A stretch of 22,180 nt of DNA from a virus. Below, piece by piece: positions 6,439-13,538 of this stretch (positions are counted from its first letter, which is position 1; every line of letters starts with the position of its first letter). Both the position numbers and the translations under genes were made by a program. The notes beneath the pieces were generated by a model. That model saw only the letters and a list, made by a program, of their open reading frames with translations. It was not told the DNA's origin and searched no databases. Where the stretch lies: positions 1 through 22,180 of the IMG/VR virus record IMGVR_UViG_3300008110_005387; one strand, given 5' to 3'.

Positions 6439-6921
6439 TTAGGTTGGAAATGGCCATGCGTTGCTGGGCGTTGGACGAGATTTTAGTTTTACATTTTCTT
6501 CAATCACTGTGCCGTCATCCTCGCACAAGCTGACTTGGTATGGTGCAATAATATGCACTGCGGCATCTTCTTCTTGCCAATCATGTTCACCATCATAGAG
6601 CCAACCTGCTCCACCTTCGTAGTATGCTTCTTTTAGTTCTTGTTGTTCCATTTCGTCGATGTCATCACTGAATTCCCATTCAATGCTGATGCTGTCGTCA
6701 AACTCGCAACCCCACCCGGCATCAGTTTTAGCGTAAGCAACCTTATCACCTTCCCAAGGAAGATTACAATCTAAGTCTTCTTCAATAAAGCCCTGACCCC
6801 ACCGATATGTTTCGTCGATATTAAACCAACTTGTAGTGCCATCCGGGTTCTCACGAAACATCTCCACATGGTAGACAATGCTTTTCTTTTCCAATGGTTT
6901 GATTAGATAAACTCGACTCAT
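6439..6921 (-). CDS. Acidic hypothetical protein, 160 aa (paralogue of 7097-7600)
   Basis: The product starts MSRVYLIKPLEKKSIVYHVE and is strongly acidic. Its second half has the order: Asp-rich strand (WGCEFDDSISIEWEF), acidic helix (about residues 90-103), GWLYDGEHDW, a hydrophobic strand ending IIAPYQV, and a DDGTVI turn. The neighbour at 7097-7600 has the same order of elements, so the two probably share ancestry. The start overlaps the small membrane-protein stop as ATGA. I know no function. The acidity could suit binding to a basic protein or mimicry of DNA, as in anti-restriction proteins, but that is speculation. Confidence 0.7.
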   Translation of the reverse strand: MSRVYLIKPLEKKSIVYHVEMFRENPDGTTSWFNIDETYRWGQGFIEEDLDCNLPWEGDKVAYAKTDAGWGCEFDDSISIEWEFSDDIDEMEQQELKEAYYEGGAGWLYDGEHDWQEEDAAVHIIAPYQVSLCEDDGTVIEENVKLKSRPTPSNAWPFPT

Positions 6922-7097
6922 TTAAATCCTCGATAAGCATCAAATATAAGGGCACCACCGATTGTGAATCCTATAATAGCAACTCCGTAATTGCCATTGA
7001 ATAATGCACTTAGTCCAGACAGTACATTTAGTCCACCAATTGTGAGGCTAATTGATTTACTGTTACGATTACACCATTCTAAAAATTTATCTAACAT
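6918..7097 (-). CDS. Small two-helix membrane protein, 59 aa
   Basis: An ATG at 7097-7095 opens a 59-codon frame ending in TGA at 6920-6918. It begins MLDKFLEWCNRNSKSI and ends DAYRGFK. Two hydrophobic stretches (about 16-34, SLTIGGLNVLSGLSALF, and 38-53, GVAIIGFTIGGALIFD) are separated by a short NGN turn, giving a helical hairpin. Both ends are locked into the operon: the start shares TAATG with the upstream stop, and the stop shares ATGA with the downstream start. That makes it a real gene despite its size. The Gly-rich helices could pack in the host inner membrane. The function is unknown. Confidence 0.75.
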   Translation of the reverse strand: MLDKFLEWCNRNSKSISLTIGGLNVLSGLSALFNGNYGVAIIGFTIGGALIFDAYRGFK

Positions 7098-7600
7098 TAT
7101 TCTTCCTCTACAAAATCAATGACATTGCCGTCATTGTCGGCAATAATAATACGAACATTGCCCGCTTCATCTTCAATTTCAAGCGGTCCCCATACCCAAC
7201 ATTCTGTTTCGTCAAGGAACCAATCACCGTCGCCATCTTCTTCCAGTGCGTATGCACCTTCTTCGTCGATGAGTTCACGAAGTCGTTCTGCTTCTTCTTC
7301 GTCCTCGACTTCAACTTCGACATCACCCCAGCAACCGCCATCGTACATTTCGACCATCTCAGTTGAATCGATATTGTCACCAATTAAACCGAATAAGTCT
7401 ATACTGTCTCGCTTGCCATCTCCGCCCGGTACCTCATCAAATTCAAATTGAGGAAACTCATCATCGGTGGTATAGATAATAAATTCTGCACGACGAAATC
7501 CGTCACGCACAATGATCTTGTCACTGTTTTTGCGATTGTAAAAATACTCAATCTGTTCACAAGATTTTTTGTAGTGTGTTCTAATAGTCCATGTTGCCAT
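7097..7600 (-). CDS. Strongly acidic hypothetical protein, 167 aa
   Basis: The product starts MATWTIRTHYKKSCEQIEYFYNRK, with a basic N-terminal third (about 1-36), then becomes extremely acidic. A long Glu-rich helix (about 95-114, DVEVEVEDEEEAERLRELID) is followed by DGDWFLDETECWVWGPLEIEDEAGNV and an acidic end. The helix-DGDW-strand-GP-strand order is shared with the gene at 6439-6921. The stop overlaps the small membrane-protein start (TAATG), and the ATG lies 11 bases past folE with a strong AAGGAGA site. I do not recognise a function. The charge distribution suggests a protein-binding or DNA-mimic role only as a guess. Confidence 0.72.
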   Translation of the reverse strand: MATWTIRTHYKKSCEQIEYFYNRKNSDKIIVRDGFRRAEFIIYTTDDEFPQFEFDEVPGGDGKRDSIDLFGLIGDNIDSTEMVEMYDGGCWGDVEVEVEDEEEAERLRELIDEEGAYALEEDGDGDWFLDETECWVWGPLEIEDEAGNVRIIIADNDGNVIDFVEEE

Positions 7601-7611
7601 GTTATGTCTCC

Positions 7612-8358
7612 TTATCGCGGTGCAAACTCTTGTTGCAGTTTGATGTTATCAAAGAACTCTTTTTTTGTACCAGGGTCGTCTTTGAATGAACCTTTTAATA
7701 CAGTAGTCTGTGTCAAACTACTATGTGCCATGATGCCACGATTTTCACAGCATCCGTGTACAGCCTGGATGTATACTCCTAGGTCAGTTGCTCCAGTTGC
7801 TTTGGCAATTTCTCTGGCAATGTCGTTAGCAAGTTCTTCCTGTAATGTGCCACGACGAGCACACCACTGAGCAATACGAGTGTACTTGCTAAGACCAATG
7901 AGCTTTTGAGCGGCAATAATCCCGATATAAGCAACGCCACTGACAGGTTGGTGATGATGACTGCACATACTGCGAAGCTCACTACGCACCACAAGCATTC
8001 CTTCATATCGATCTTCGCTGTCGTTTGGAAATGCTGTTGCGTCTGGTGCTTGGTCATATCTGCCTGCCATTATTTCGTTAAAATACATTTTAGCAAGTCG
8101 TCTTGCTGTGCCTTTGCTGTTGGGATCTGTTTCACGATCGATCAATAACACATCCAGCATTTTTTCAAATGCAGGTGTTGCTTCGTCGATTAGTTTCTCA
8201 ATATCACCTTCGTGCAAGTAATCACTAATGTTGTCGCCTGCCCAGAAACGTTTGCCTTCACGTTTCATTTTAAAGCGAATATGATCACCTAGGTATGCTT
8301 CTTTGTATCCGCCATCTCCTGCCATGGCGTCTAATCCTGTTTCTTTTTTATCTGTCAT
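7612..8358 (-). CDS. folE: FolE: GTP cyclohydrolase I
   Basis: FolE opens GTP to dihydroneopterin triphosphate, the first step of both folate and 7-deazaguanine synthesis. The 248-aa product has the type I signature: RSMCSHHHQPVSGVAYIGI (zinc Cys plus the His pair and the start of the core), KLIGLSKYTRI, the RRGTLQEELANDIA stretch, and the C-terminal zinc/catalytic YIQAVHGCCENRGI. An N-terminal extension of about 40 residues precedes the core, and the C-terminal tail after the core runs on for some 35 residues. In this context its product most likely feeds QueD. It follows a sigma70-like promoter and has a strong GGAGAAA ribosome-binding site, so it heads a transcription unit. Confidence 0.93.
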   Translation of the reverse strand: MTDKKETGLDAMAGDGGYKEAYLGDHIRFKMKREGKRFWAGDNISDYLHEGDIEKLIDEATPAFEKMLDVLLIDRETDPNSKGTARRLAKMYFNEIMAGRYDQAPDATAFPNDSEDRYEGMLVVRSELRSMCSHHHQPVSGVAYIGIIAAQKLIGLSKYTRIAQWCARRGTLQEELANDIAREIAKATGATDLGVYIQAVHGCCENRGIMAHSSLTQTTVLKGSFKDDPGTKKEFFDNIKLQQEFAPR

Positions 8359-8395
8359 TGTTTCTCCGAGTTAGTGACGTGGATGTCTTTGTATA

Positions 8396-8424
8396 ATTGT
8401 AATGTATTTAGATTGTTGTGTCAA
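8396..8424 (-). promoter_or_regulatory. Sigma70-like promoter for folE
   Basis: The minus strand shows a perfect TTGACA (8424-8419), exactly 17 bases of spacer, and TACAAT (8401-8396), one change from the TATAAT consensus. Transcription would start near 8389, about 30 bases before the folE ATG. The -35 box overlaps the stop codon of the aminotransferase gene. The spacer contains TCTAAATAC, a 9-mer that recurs elsewhere in the window. Confidence 0.65.
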
Positions 8425-9011
8425 GGCACAATAGTTATTTTTCTTAAATCTGGGTAATGAACTTTAGCCGGAATTGGTTTTGATTCTTTAACACCTTCGA
8501 GCAAGGCCAATCCTTGCTGTGCTTCTTCGATAGTTGGTTTATAATGAAACCCAACTTTAAAAACGGTTTGATCCTGCCACGGACTTACTGTTAAATCTCT
8601 ACCATCATAGCGTTGGTGCAATATGGTGTCGTAGGCAACCACATCATCAAGAAGAATAGCACCTCCGCGACCAATTGCCAACGGCTTTCCGTGACCAAAA
8701 CTTAAACATTGCATCTGACCTTCTCTGTACATGTTTTTTTCTAATCGACGGGCACTGTCCCAAACATCAGTTCCATAAAATCGATACTCTCCGGTCCAAG
8801 TTTCTGGAACCAATTCGTAGTCGATGTTTAATTTATGCATGGTCATTGGAACGCTCAAATAGGTATACGCAGTAAATTTAGTATGTTTAACTTTACAATA
8901 TCGTAAACACATTTCAATGGCGTGTGTACAACAATCTGTCATAATTGCATACGGTGCCCCAGTAAATTTGGCTAACTCTTTTTCAAAGGCTAAAATTTTA
9001 TCAAAGGTCAT
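8421..9011 (-). CDS. Short DegT/DnrJ/EryC1-type PLP aminotransferase, 196 aa
   Basis: DegT-family enzymes transfer an amino group to keto-sugars to make amino sugars for glycans. Family signposts appear in order: GAPYAIMTDCCTHAIEMCL (the cofactor-phosphate loop region), TYLSVPMTM, DVWDSARRL (D85, the PLP-ring Asp), and SFGHGKPLAIGRGGAIL, where K109 is the candidate PLP lysine. The usual length is 360-400 aa. Here most of the C-terminal domain is missing, yet the gene ends cleanly and is not visibly frameshifted. It overlaps the HldD-like gene by 11 bases. It may be a reduced but working enzyme, one chain of a complex, or a non-catalytic relic. Family call good, activity uncertain. Confidence 0.72.
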   Translation of the reverse strand: MTFDKILAFEKELAKFTGAPYAIMTDCCTHAIEMCLRYCKVKHTKFTAYTYLSVPMTMHKLNIDYELVPETWTGEYRFYGTDVWDSARRLEKNMYREGQMQCLSFGHGKPLAIGRGGAILLDDVVAYDTILHQRYDGRDLTVSPWQDQTVFKVGFHYKPTIEEAQQGLALLEGVKESKPIPAKVHYPDLRKITIVP

Positions 9012-9822
9012 AATTTAGTTTCATCCAATCTTCAACACTAGTCCATTCTTTTGGACCAACTGCGAGATTATATTGAGTAAGGTCTGCTTGTGTATGTTCT
9101 TGGTACGTAGAGGTCAAGATCGGGGGCATAGGAATGTATTCAATTTCGGCTGATTCTTGTTCGGCTACCAGTCTGGCGATACGTTCGAAACTTCTGGTAC
9201 TACCTGTTCCGACATTAAAAATTCCGCTGACATTGGTGTTTAAAAATCTCAAATGCGAATCAACTACGTCTTCGACACAGACAAAATCTCTACAGTAGTT
9301 TTCGCTGTTATAGAATAATTTAATCTTGCCAGTTTTTCTTGCCTGATTTCGAAACTGTGTTACAGGACTGGCCTGAGATCCTTTGTGCATCTCGCCACGT
9401 CCGTACACGTTAAAATATCTAAAACCTTGTACAACGTTACCTCCGCGGTGTTGTTCCACATGTCTGTCAAACAGATATTTGGACCAAGCATAAGGACTGC
9501 GAGGATCTGGATTGCAAGATTCTTTAAAATTTTGATTCAGTCCGTACACACTAGCCGAACTGGAATATTGAAAGTTAACGCCAAAAGTTTTACATTCATT
9601 AAAAAGTTCAATGCTGTATTCAAGATTTTGCTGTAGTACAAGATCAATGTTTCGTTCGGTGGTTGAACTGTTGGCTCCAATATGTATTACCCAATCATAT
9701 TCCATAACACCACGATGCCGATTGTGCCAATCAAAACTGTCGACGCTGTGTCCTGTATTTTTTAGTGCCTGTATCACATGCGGAGCAATAAATCCTTGAT
9801 CCCCAGTTACTAAGATTTTCAT
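9001..9822 (-). CDS. hldD: HldD-like ADP-heptose 6-epimerase (SDR family)
   Basis: HldD converts ADP-D-glycero- to ADP-L-glycero-D-manno-heptose. The 273-aa product has a Rossmann start (ILVTGDQGFIAPHV, a variant of GGAGFIG), SSTTE, YSSSASVYG, and Y111-xxx-K115 in PYAWSKYLFDR. It closely follows HldD in FRYFNVYGRGEMHKGSQAS, LFYNSENYCRDFVCVEDV, GIFNVGTG and EYIPMPPILTSTYQEHTQADLTQ. It is some 35 residues shorter than the E. coli enzyme, mostly around the NAD domain. It overlaps the kinase gene by ATGA and the aminotransferase gene by 11 bases. With the kinase, phosphatase and nucleotidyltransferase genes it forms an ADP-heptose cluster. Another nucleotide-sugar epimerase is possible but less likely. 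Confidence 0.82.
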   Translation of the reverse strand: MKILVTGDQGFIAPHVIQALKNTGHSVDSFDWHNRHRGVMEYDWVIHIGANSSTTERNIDLVLQQNLEYSIELFNECKTFGVNFQYSSSASVYGLNQNFKESCNPDPRSPYAWSKYLFDRHVEQHRGGNVVQGFRYFNVYGRGEMHKGSQASPVTQFRNQARKTGKIKLFYNSENYCRDFVCVEDVVDSHLRFLNTNVSGIFNVGTGSTRSFERIARLVAEQESAEIEYIPMPPILTSTYQEHTQADLTQYNLAVGPKEWTSVEDWMKLNYDL

Positions 9823-10589
9823 TGTATTTCCTCTAATGTGGGTGCATATACACCCAAGTGCTGTACTGTTACACCTGCGGCACGATTGGCGAATGCCACT
9901 GACATTCTAATGTCTTTTGTTACCAGGTACTGATAAGCAAGTGCGGCTAAAAAGGTATCGCCAGCACCGGTAACATCAACTACTTCTACCTTGGGTGCTG
10001 TTTCTTGAATTGCATGATGTATAACTTCTGCACCTTTGGCACCACGAGTTACAATCAACCCTGTACACTCACTTTTAATTTTAGAGTATTCGGGTTCGTT
10101 GATTTTGACCCAGGCGCCCTGCATACGTTCGAGGTCTGTTAGTTTGGTATCGATAAACACAGGAAACTTGACACCGCGATTTGATTGTTTGATGATATCT
10201 TCAATTAACTCATAATCAACTACACCTTTGGCATAGTCACTGATAACCACAGCATCGTATGGTGGTAGCTCAGTTTCAAATCGTAATGGTGTTGATTTTA
10301 CATCTTCGTCTATACGTGCAATTTGTTGTCGACTGCGCTGATCAATGAGTCGAGTTTTTTTGCTGGCGTGTCCACACAGCAAATTAACCGTACAACCTAA
10401 AGTAACTAAGTTGGCATATACATTACCAGCCATGCCTTCACGTTCTTCTTTGTATGTGGGCACAAATACAGGAACAGGTGCTTCGGGACTTAATCGATCA
10501 ATGGTTCCGTATTGATAAACATCAAGGCACGTGTCCCCGATTAGTAATATATTGAATTGTTTTGGTTGTTGAGTGCTCGGTTCGGTCAT
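9819..10589 (-). CDS. hldE: HldE kinase-domain protein (PfkB-type heptose 7-phosphate kinase)
   Basis: This equals the N-terminal half of bacterial HldE, which makes heptose 1,7-bisphosphate. The marks are NILLIGDTCLDVYQYGTIDRLSPEAPVPVF near the start (split here: GDTCLDVY, then LSPEAPVPVF), GMAGNVYANLVTLG, and the PfkB anion-hole/catalytic DVTGAGDTFLAALA (D211). I choose MTEPSTQQ at 10589 as start. The ORF could reach 10625, but that overlaps the upstream gene further. The 68-base overlap with the nucleotidyltransferase gene is already unusually long. The protein is 256 aa against about 315 in HldE, with a visibly shortened stretch after CGHASKKTR, where an ATP/lid region would lie. Confidence 0.82.
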   Translation of the reverse strand: MTEPSTQQPKQFNILLIGDTCLDVYQYGTIDRLSPEAPVPVFVPTYKEEREGMAGNVYANLVTLGCTVNLLCGHASKKTRLIDQRSRQQIARIDEDVKSTPLRFETELPPYDAVVISDYAKGVVDYELIEDIIKQSNRGVKFPVFIDTKLTDLERMQGAWVKINEPEYSKIKSECTGLIVTRGAKGAEVIHHAIQETAPKVEVVDVTGAGDTFLAALAYQYLVTKDIRMSVAFANRAAGVTVQHLGVYAPTLEEIQ

Positions 10590-10941
10590 AAAATAAAATT
10601 TCTTTACAAAGGTGTGATCCCACAATACGTTGATTTTTGTAATCGCTACCTTTGACCATTACGTCGGGTTTATACAATTCCAGTAGTTCTTCTAATTCAT
10701 CTTCGTCATCAAATATCCATACTTGATCTACACATTTTATATTTTCTAGAAAAAATTTTCTATCATTTTGGTTATTGATGGGTCTTTCATTGCCTTTGAG
10801 TTGTTTTACCCTGGCGTCCGAATCGATTAGTACTAAAAGAAAATCGCCAAGGCCTTTGGCGTATTTTAATAATTCGATGTGACCTCTGTGTAAAAGATCA
10901 AAAGTTCCATTAACTACAATTTTCTTTTCTGATACTTTCAT
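10522..10941 (-). CDS. hldE: HldE-type heptose-1-phosphate adenylyltransferase domain
   Basis: The 139-aa product equals the C-terminal domain of HldE, which transfers AMP from ATP to heptose 1-phosphate. It has the nucleotidyltransferase start VVNGTFDLLHRGHIELL with HxGH (H18, H21), then LIDSDARVKQLKG, RPINNQNDRKFFLENI, DVMVKGSDYKNQRIVGS and a C-terminal Ser/Thr run (STTKTIQYI). Bacterial HldE joins kinase and transferase in one chain with the kinase first. Here they are separate genes with the transferase translated first and overlapping the kinase by 68 bases. The start shares ATGA with the HAD gene. A glycerol-3-phosphate cytidylyltransferase is the main alternative, but the neighbours favour heptose. 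Confidence 0.83.
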   Translation of the reverse strand: MKVSEKKIVVNGTFDLLHRGHIELLKYAKGLGDFLLVLIDSDARVKQLKGNERPINNQNDRKFFLENIKCVDQVWIFDDEDELEELLELYKPDVMVKGSDYKNQRIVGSHLCKEILFYDRTEHSTTKTIQYITNRGHVP

Positions 10942-11420
10942 AACTTTTTAAGTTCATTTATTGTATTATTAAGATCCCCGCGATGTTGGATAGCAATACC
11001 CCCGGCACTACGCCATTCTTCGCAGTTACTGGTCCGATCATCAATTAATACATCTCCGGACTGGCAATGTACATGTTTGTCTTTACTAAAAGGTCCAAAC
11101 ATAACTGGAATGTCTGGATAGTGTGTGGCGGCCCAATGCACCTTGTCATAGAATGCCCAATGCACATCATTGCCTTTTGGTACCGCAGTCAAGAACATTA
11201 GATTCCAGCCATGTTGACTGCACAGTTGTCGACAATAATCAACCAATTGATCTGCTTCAACTGTTTTATCCAAGTCTCTATACAGTCTATGATTGTCTTT
11301 GAGACGTACCCAATCTTCATGGGGCCACTTTTCTTCATTGCTCTTTTTTCTTAATACACGGACTGCATACGATTTAAAATCTGCAATTACATCGTCCATG
11401 TCTAAATAAATTGTTTTCAT
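10938..11420 (-). CDS. HAD-family phosphatase (nucleotidase-like), possible GmhB role
   Basis: The 160-aa product begins MKTIYLDMDDVIADF, the HAD nucleophile motif DxD (D7, D9) of 5'(3')-deoxyribonucleotidase-like phosphatases. FLTAVPKG supplies the Ser/Thr motif II, and DVLIDDRTSNCEEWRSAGG supplies the acidic motif IV. By family it is closest to cytosolic deoxynucleotidases. By position, directly upstream of the heptose nucleotidyltransferase and kinase genes (ATGA overlaps on both sides), it could act as the heptose 1,7-bisphosphate 7-phosphatase, a job done in bacteria by the HAD enzyme GmhB. That role is inference only. The HAD assignment is firm. Confidence 0.8.
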   Translation of the reverse strand: MKTIYLDMDDVIADFKSYAVRVLRKKSNEEKWPHEDWVRLKDNHRLYRDLDKTVEADQLVDYCRQLCSQHGWNLMFLTAVPKGNDVHWAFYDKVHWAATHYPDIPVMFGPFSKDKHVHCQSGDVLIDDRTSNCEEWRSAGGIAIQHRGDLNNTINELKKL

Positions 11421-11776
11421 TTTTGACTATCGCCTTTGCCTATACGATAATTATCTTCTACACTGTCTGGTGTGCTAACTTCAATGATGGTACCTGCTTC
11501 AACACATACTACCTGATGAGGAAGTAAAGGTTTATTATGCCATACTTCTCCAGCACTCAATTGTGCTTCGTGCATAGTAGCATCTACAGTATCAATGTAG
11601 AATACGCTAAACTTGCCAGACAGCACATACCAAGTTTCTTCTTTTTCTTTATGAAAATGCATGCTGAATTTTGCACCAGCGTTGAAGTGCATGAGCTTGC
11701 CGCAGTACCGATCATTGGTTGCCCATATCTCTTCTGATCCCCACCCCTTGGGTACAATGCCTGTTAATCTTGTCAT
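11417..11776 (-). CDS. Cupin, mannose-6-phosphate isomerase type II-like
   Basis: The start MTRLTGIVPKGWG at 11776 shares ATGA with the galE stop, and an upstream start at 11791 is less likely. The 119-aa product has the cupin pattern FSMHFHKEKEETWYVLSGKF (two His, Glu, then the strand) and LLPHQVVCVEAGTIIEVS with the later His, all metal-site positions of small RmlC/PMI-like cupins. The N-terminal KGWGSEEIW resembles the entry to the phosphomannose isomerase type II cupin domain. Alone, without a nucleotidyltransferase domain, it could be a sugar isomerase/epimerase or a sugar-binding regulator. Location in the sugar cluster supports a carbohydrate substrate. Confidence 0.75.
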   Translation of the reverse strand: MTRLTGIVPKGWGSEEIWATNDRYCGKLMHFNAGAKFSMHFHKEKEETWYVLSGKFSVFYIDTVDATMHEAQLSAGEVWHNKPLLPHQVVCVEAGTIIEVSTPDSVEDNYRIGKGDSQK

Positions 11777-12747
11777 TTTCTTGTATACCATTTATAAGCT
11801 GTGTCTATGATTGTTTCGATGTCGCTGTGTTCAGGAACCCAGCCCAATACTTCATTGGCCAATGTAGCGTCAGCAACTAGTGTAGCAGGATCTCCTGGTC
11901 TTGCTTCACCAAAGAACACAGTACTCATTCCGTACGTGTCTTTAACATAGTCAAGTATCTGTCGATTGCTAGTTCCGTGATTGGTACCCAAGTTAAAAAT
12001 GTGCGCCCCGGGTTCTTGATCAACAAAGTCGACAGCACAAAGATGTGCGTGTGCTAGATCCCATACATGAATATAATCACGCACACATGTACCATCTGGT
12101 GTTGCAAAGTCTTCGCCGTTGATAGTAAATGCACGTCGATTGATACTGGCTTCAAGTACACGAGCAACAATGTGTGTGGCCTCTGGTTCTTGCCCTAAGT
12201 CAAAATTGTGAGGTTCTGCTCCGGCTGCATTAAAGAATCTAAAGCACACACTGTTAAGATTGTATGCTGTGTAGTAGTCGTTTAGAATACGTTCTACTGC
12301 TAACTTGGTATTGCCATATGGACTAATAGGATCCAATCTGTGACACTCCACCACAGGTACATGTTCTGGCTCTCCGTACACACTGGCACTGCTACTAAAC
12401 AATACCATTGGAGGTTTGTGTAATTGTTTGATACTGTTTAACATTGTGATAGTTTTTACCACATTGTTGTTGTAGTATTCTGCAGGATCAGTCATACTAG
12501 GACCAACTAAACTAGTGCCAGCACAGTGTACAATAATGTCCGGTGCCAGTTCACGAATAGTAGCAAGACTGTCGAGGCTGGCAAAGTCTCCAATGTAGTA
12601 TCCATCCATGCCGTTCAGTGCATGATCACGTTGTACACGATCGATTACGTATACTCGGTTACCTTTTTGTTTGAATGCACGAGCTACATGACTACCGATA
12701 TACCCGCATCCGCCAGTAACAACAACAGTTTTATTCTTTGTTGCCAT
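11773..12747 (-). CDS. galE: GalE-like UDP-glucose/GlcNAc 4-epimerase
   Basis: GalE interconverts UDP-glucose and UDP-galactose using tightly bound NAD. The 324-aa product is full length and has the NAD loop TGGCGYIGSH (residues 11-20), HCAGTSLVGPS, LFSSSASVYG (Ser118-120), PYGNTK with Y144 and K148 as the catalytic pair, FRFFNAAGAEP, CVRDYIHVWDLAHAH and the C-terminal FFGEARPGDPATLVAD. These are GalE-specific rather than general SDR marks. The ATG has an AAGGATT site. It leads the string cupin, HAD, HldE parts, HldD and aminotransferase, so it probably provides galactosyl or related donors for phage or host-surface glycans. It is the best-preserved sugar gene in the window. Confidence 0.9.
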   Translation of the reverse strand: MATKNKTVVVTGGCGYIGSHVARAFKQKGNRVYVIDRVQRDHALNGMDGYYIGDFASLDSLATIRELAPDIIVHCAGTSLVGPSMTDPAEYYNNNVVKTITMLNSIKQLHKPPMVLFSSSASVYGEPEHVPVVECHRLDPISPYGNTKLAVERILNDYYTAYNLNSVCFRFFNAAGAEPHNFDLGQEPEATHIVARVLEASINRRAFTINGEDFATPDGTCVRDYIHVWDLAHAHLCAVDFVDQEPGAHIFNLGTNHGTSNRQILDYVKDTYGMSTVFFGEARPGDPATLVADATLANEVLGWVPEHSDIETIIDTAYKWYTRK

Positions 12748-12751
12748 TTTG

Positions 12752-13294
12752 TTAATCCTTGTACCAAAACCAAACGTTATTTTCTGTAAATTGCAGTTCG
12801 GCAGTTATACTATTTTCTTTTCTAAATTCATTGACTGCTTGTTGTACAGACTCTAACTGCCAATCGTGTCCAGAAAATAGACCTTTTGATTTTATCTTTT
12901 TAAAAGAATTCGCTAAATCAAATTTAGTTGATTCGTAGCTGTGATCACCGTCAATAAAAATATAATCTAATGTGTCATCGTCAATGTAGTTTAAAGCCAC
13001 TGAGCTCTTGGCACGTAATACTGTAATTTTATCATCGTAGTCTTTTAATAGCTCTATAGCTTCCCGCATCCACGATTCTACAGTGTCTCGATCCATGCGA
13101 CCCCACCAATCATCGTATGGTTCCCAAGGATCAATTGCATAGACTGTTTTGATGTTTGGAACACGATCTAGTAAAAATCTTAGATTGCGACCTCTACATA
13201 CTCCTAGCTCACAGCCAGTAAGATCATCTCCGAGTTGAGCAATACGATCGACTAATCCGTGTGCGCTTATTGACGTTAAACTAGGTGAAAACAT
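12752..13294 (-). CDS. Class I SAM methyltransferase (Methyltransf_24-like), 180 aa
   Basis: The product has the SAM-binding motif I variant GCELGVCRGRNLRFL, an acidic strand end in VYAIDPWEPYDDWWG (motif II/ribose-binding Asp), and DYIFIDGDHSYESTKFDL (motif IV-like), followed by GLFSGHDW. This order is typical of small O-methyltransferases that act on sugars or small molecules. It precedes galE by only 4 bases, so a role in methylating a sugar is the likeliest. Methylation of a modified base cannot be excluded. The upstream spacer lacks a clear Shine-Dalgarno before the ATG, which is unusual here. The exact substrate is unknown. Confidence 0.78.
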   Translation of the reverse strand: MFSPSLTSISAHGLVDRIAQLGDDLTGCELGVCRGRNLRFLLDRVPNIKTVYAIDPWEPYDDWWGRMDRDTVESWMREAIELLKDYDDKITVLRAKSSVALNYIDDDTLDYIFIDGDHSYESTKFDLANSFKKIKSKGLFSGHDWQLESVQQAVNEFRKENSITAELQFTENNVWFWYKD

Positions 13295-13346
13295 TATTTA
13301 AATTATTGATATTTGCAGGACTCACTAATACTTAGCGTATCAATGA

Positions 13347-13538
13347 TCAGCTATCTAAATCCATTGTGTTGTATTCTTTCAACAACGCAATCAATTCTTC
13401 TTCTGTGTTACATACAACTTTACAGTTCTTCCAGTCGTTGTCTTTATCACGGCCGCCGACTTCTACCATCCAAGCGTTATCATACCGATTGATAGTGATT
13501 GATTCATTTACTTTTGCGAGTTTTTTTAGTTTTGACAT
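13347..13538 (-). CDS. Small hypothetical protein, 63 aa
   Basis: The product begins MSKLKKLAKVNESITINRYDNAWMVEVGGRDKD, then DWKNCKVVCNTEEELIALLKEY. It reads as two or three beta strands followed by a helix. It overlaps the 80-aa gene upstream by 35 bases. I recall near-identical layouts in marine T4-like phages, but no function. A 52-base spacer follows it before the methyltransferase gene. The spacer is AT-rich and I see no clear promoter or terminator in it. Confidence 0.7.
   Translation of the reverse strand: MSKLKKLAKVNESITINRYDNAWMVEVGGRDKDNDWKNCKVVCNTEEELIALLKEYNTMDLDS

Noticed and set aside
7119-7451. Plus-strand ORF of 110 aa with a serine-rich translation
   Set aside because: It is the antisense shadow of the acidic gene at 7097-7600: Asp/Glu codons read backwards give Ser-rich sequence. 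There is no ribosome-binding site, and every supported gene is on the minus strand.
7448-7870. Plus-strand ORF of 140 aa
   Set aside because: It is antisense to folE and the acidic gene. It is Cys/Ser/Leu-rich without any motif and lacks a start site.
7779-8057. Minus-strand ORF with hydrophobic stretches inside folE
   Set aside because: It is an out-of-frame ORF within folE. FolE is identified by its zinc and catalytic motifs, so this frame is not needed.
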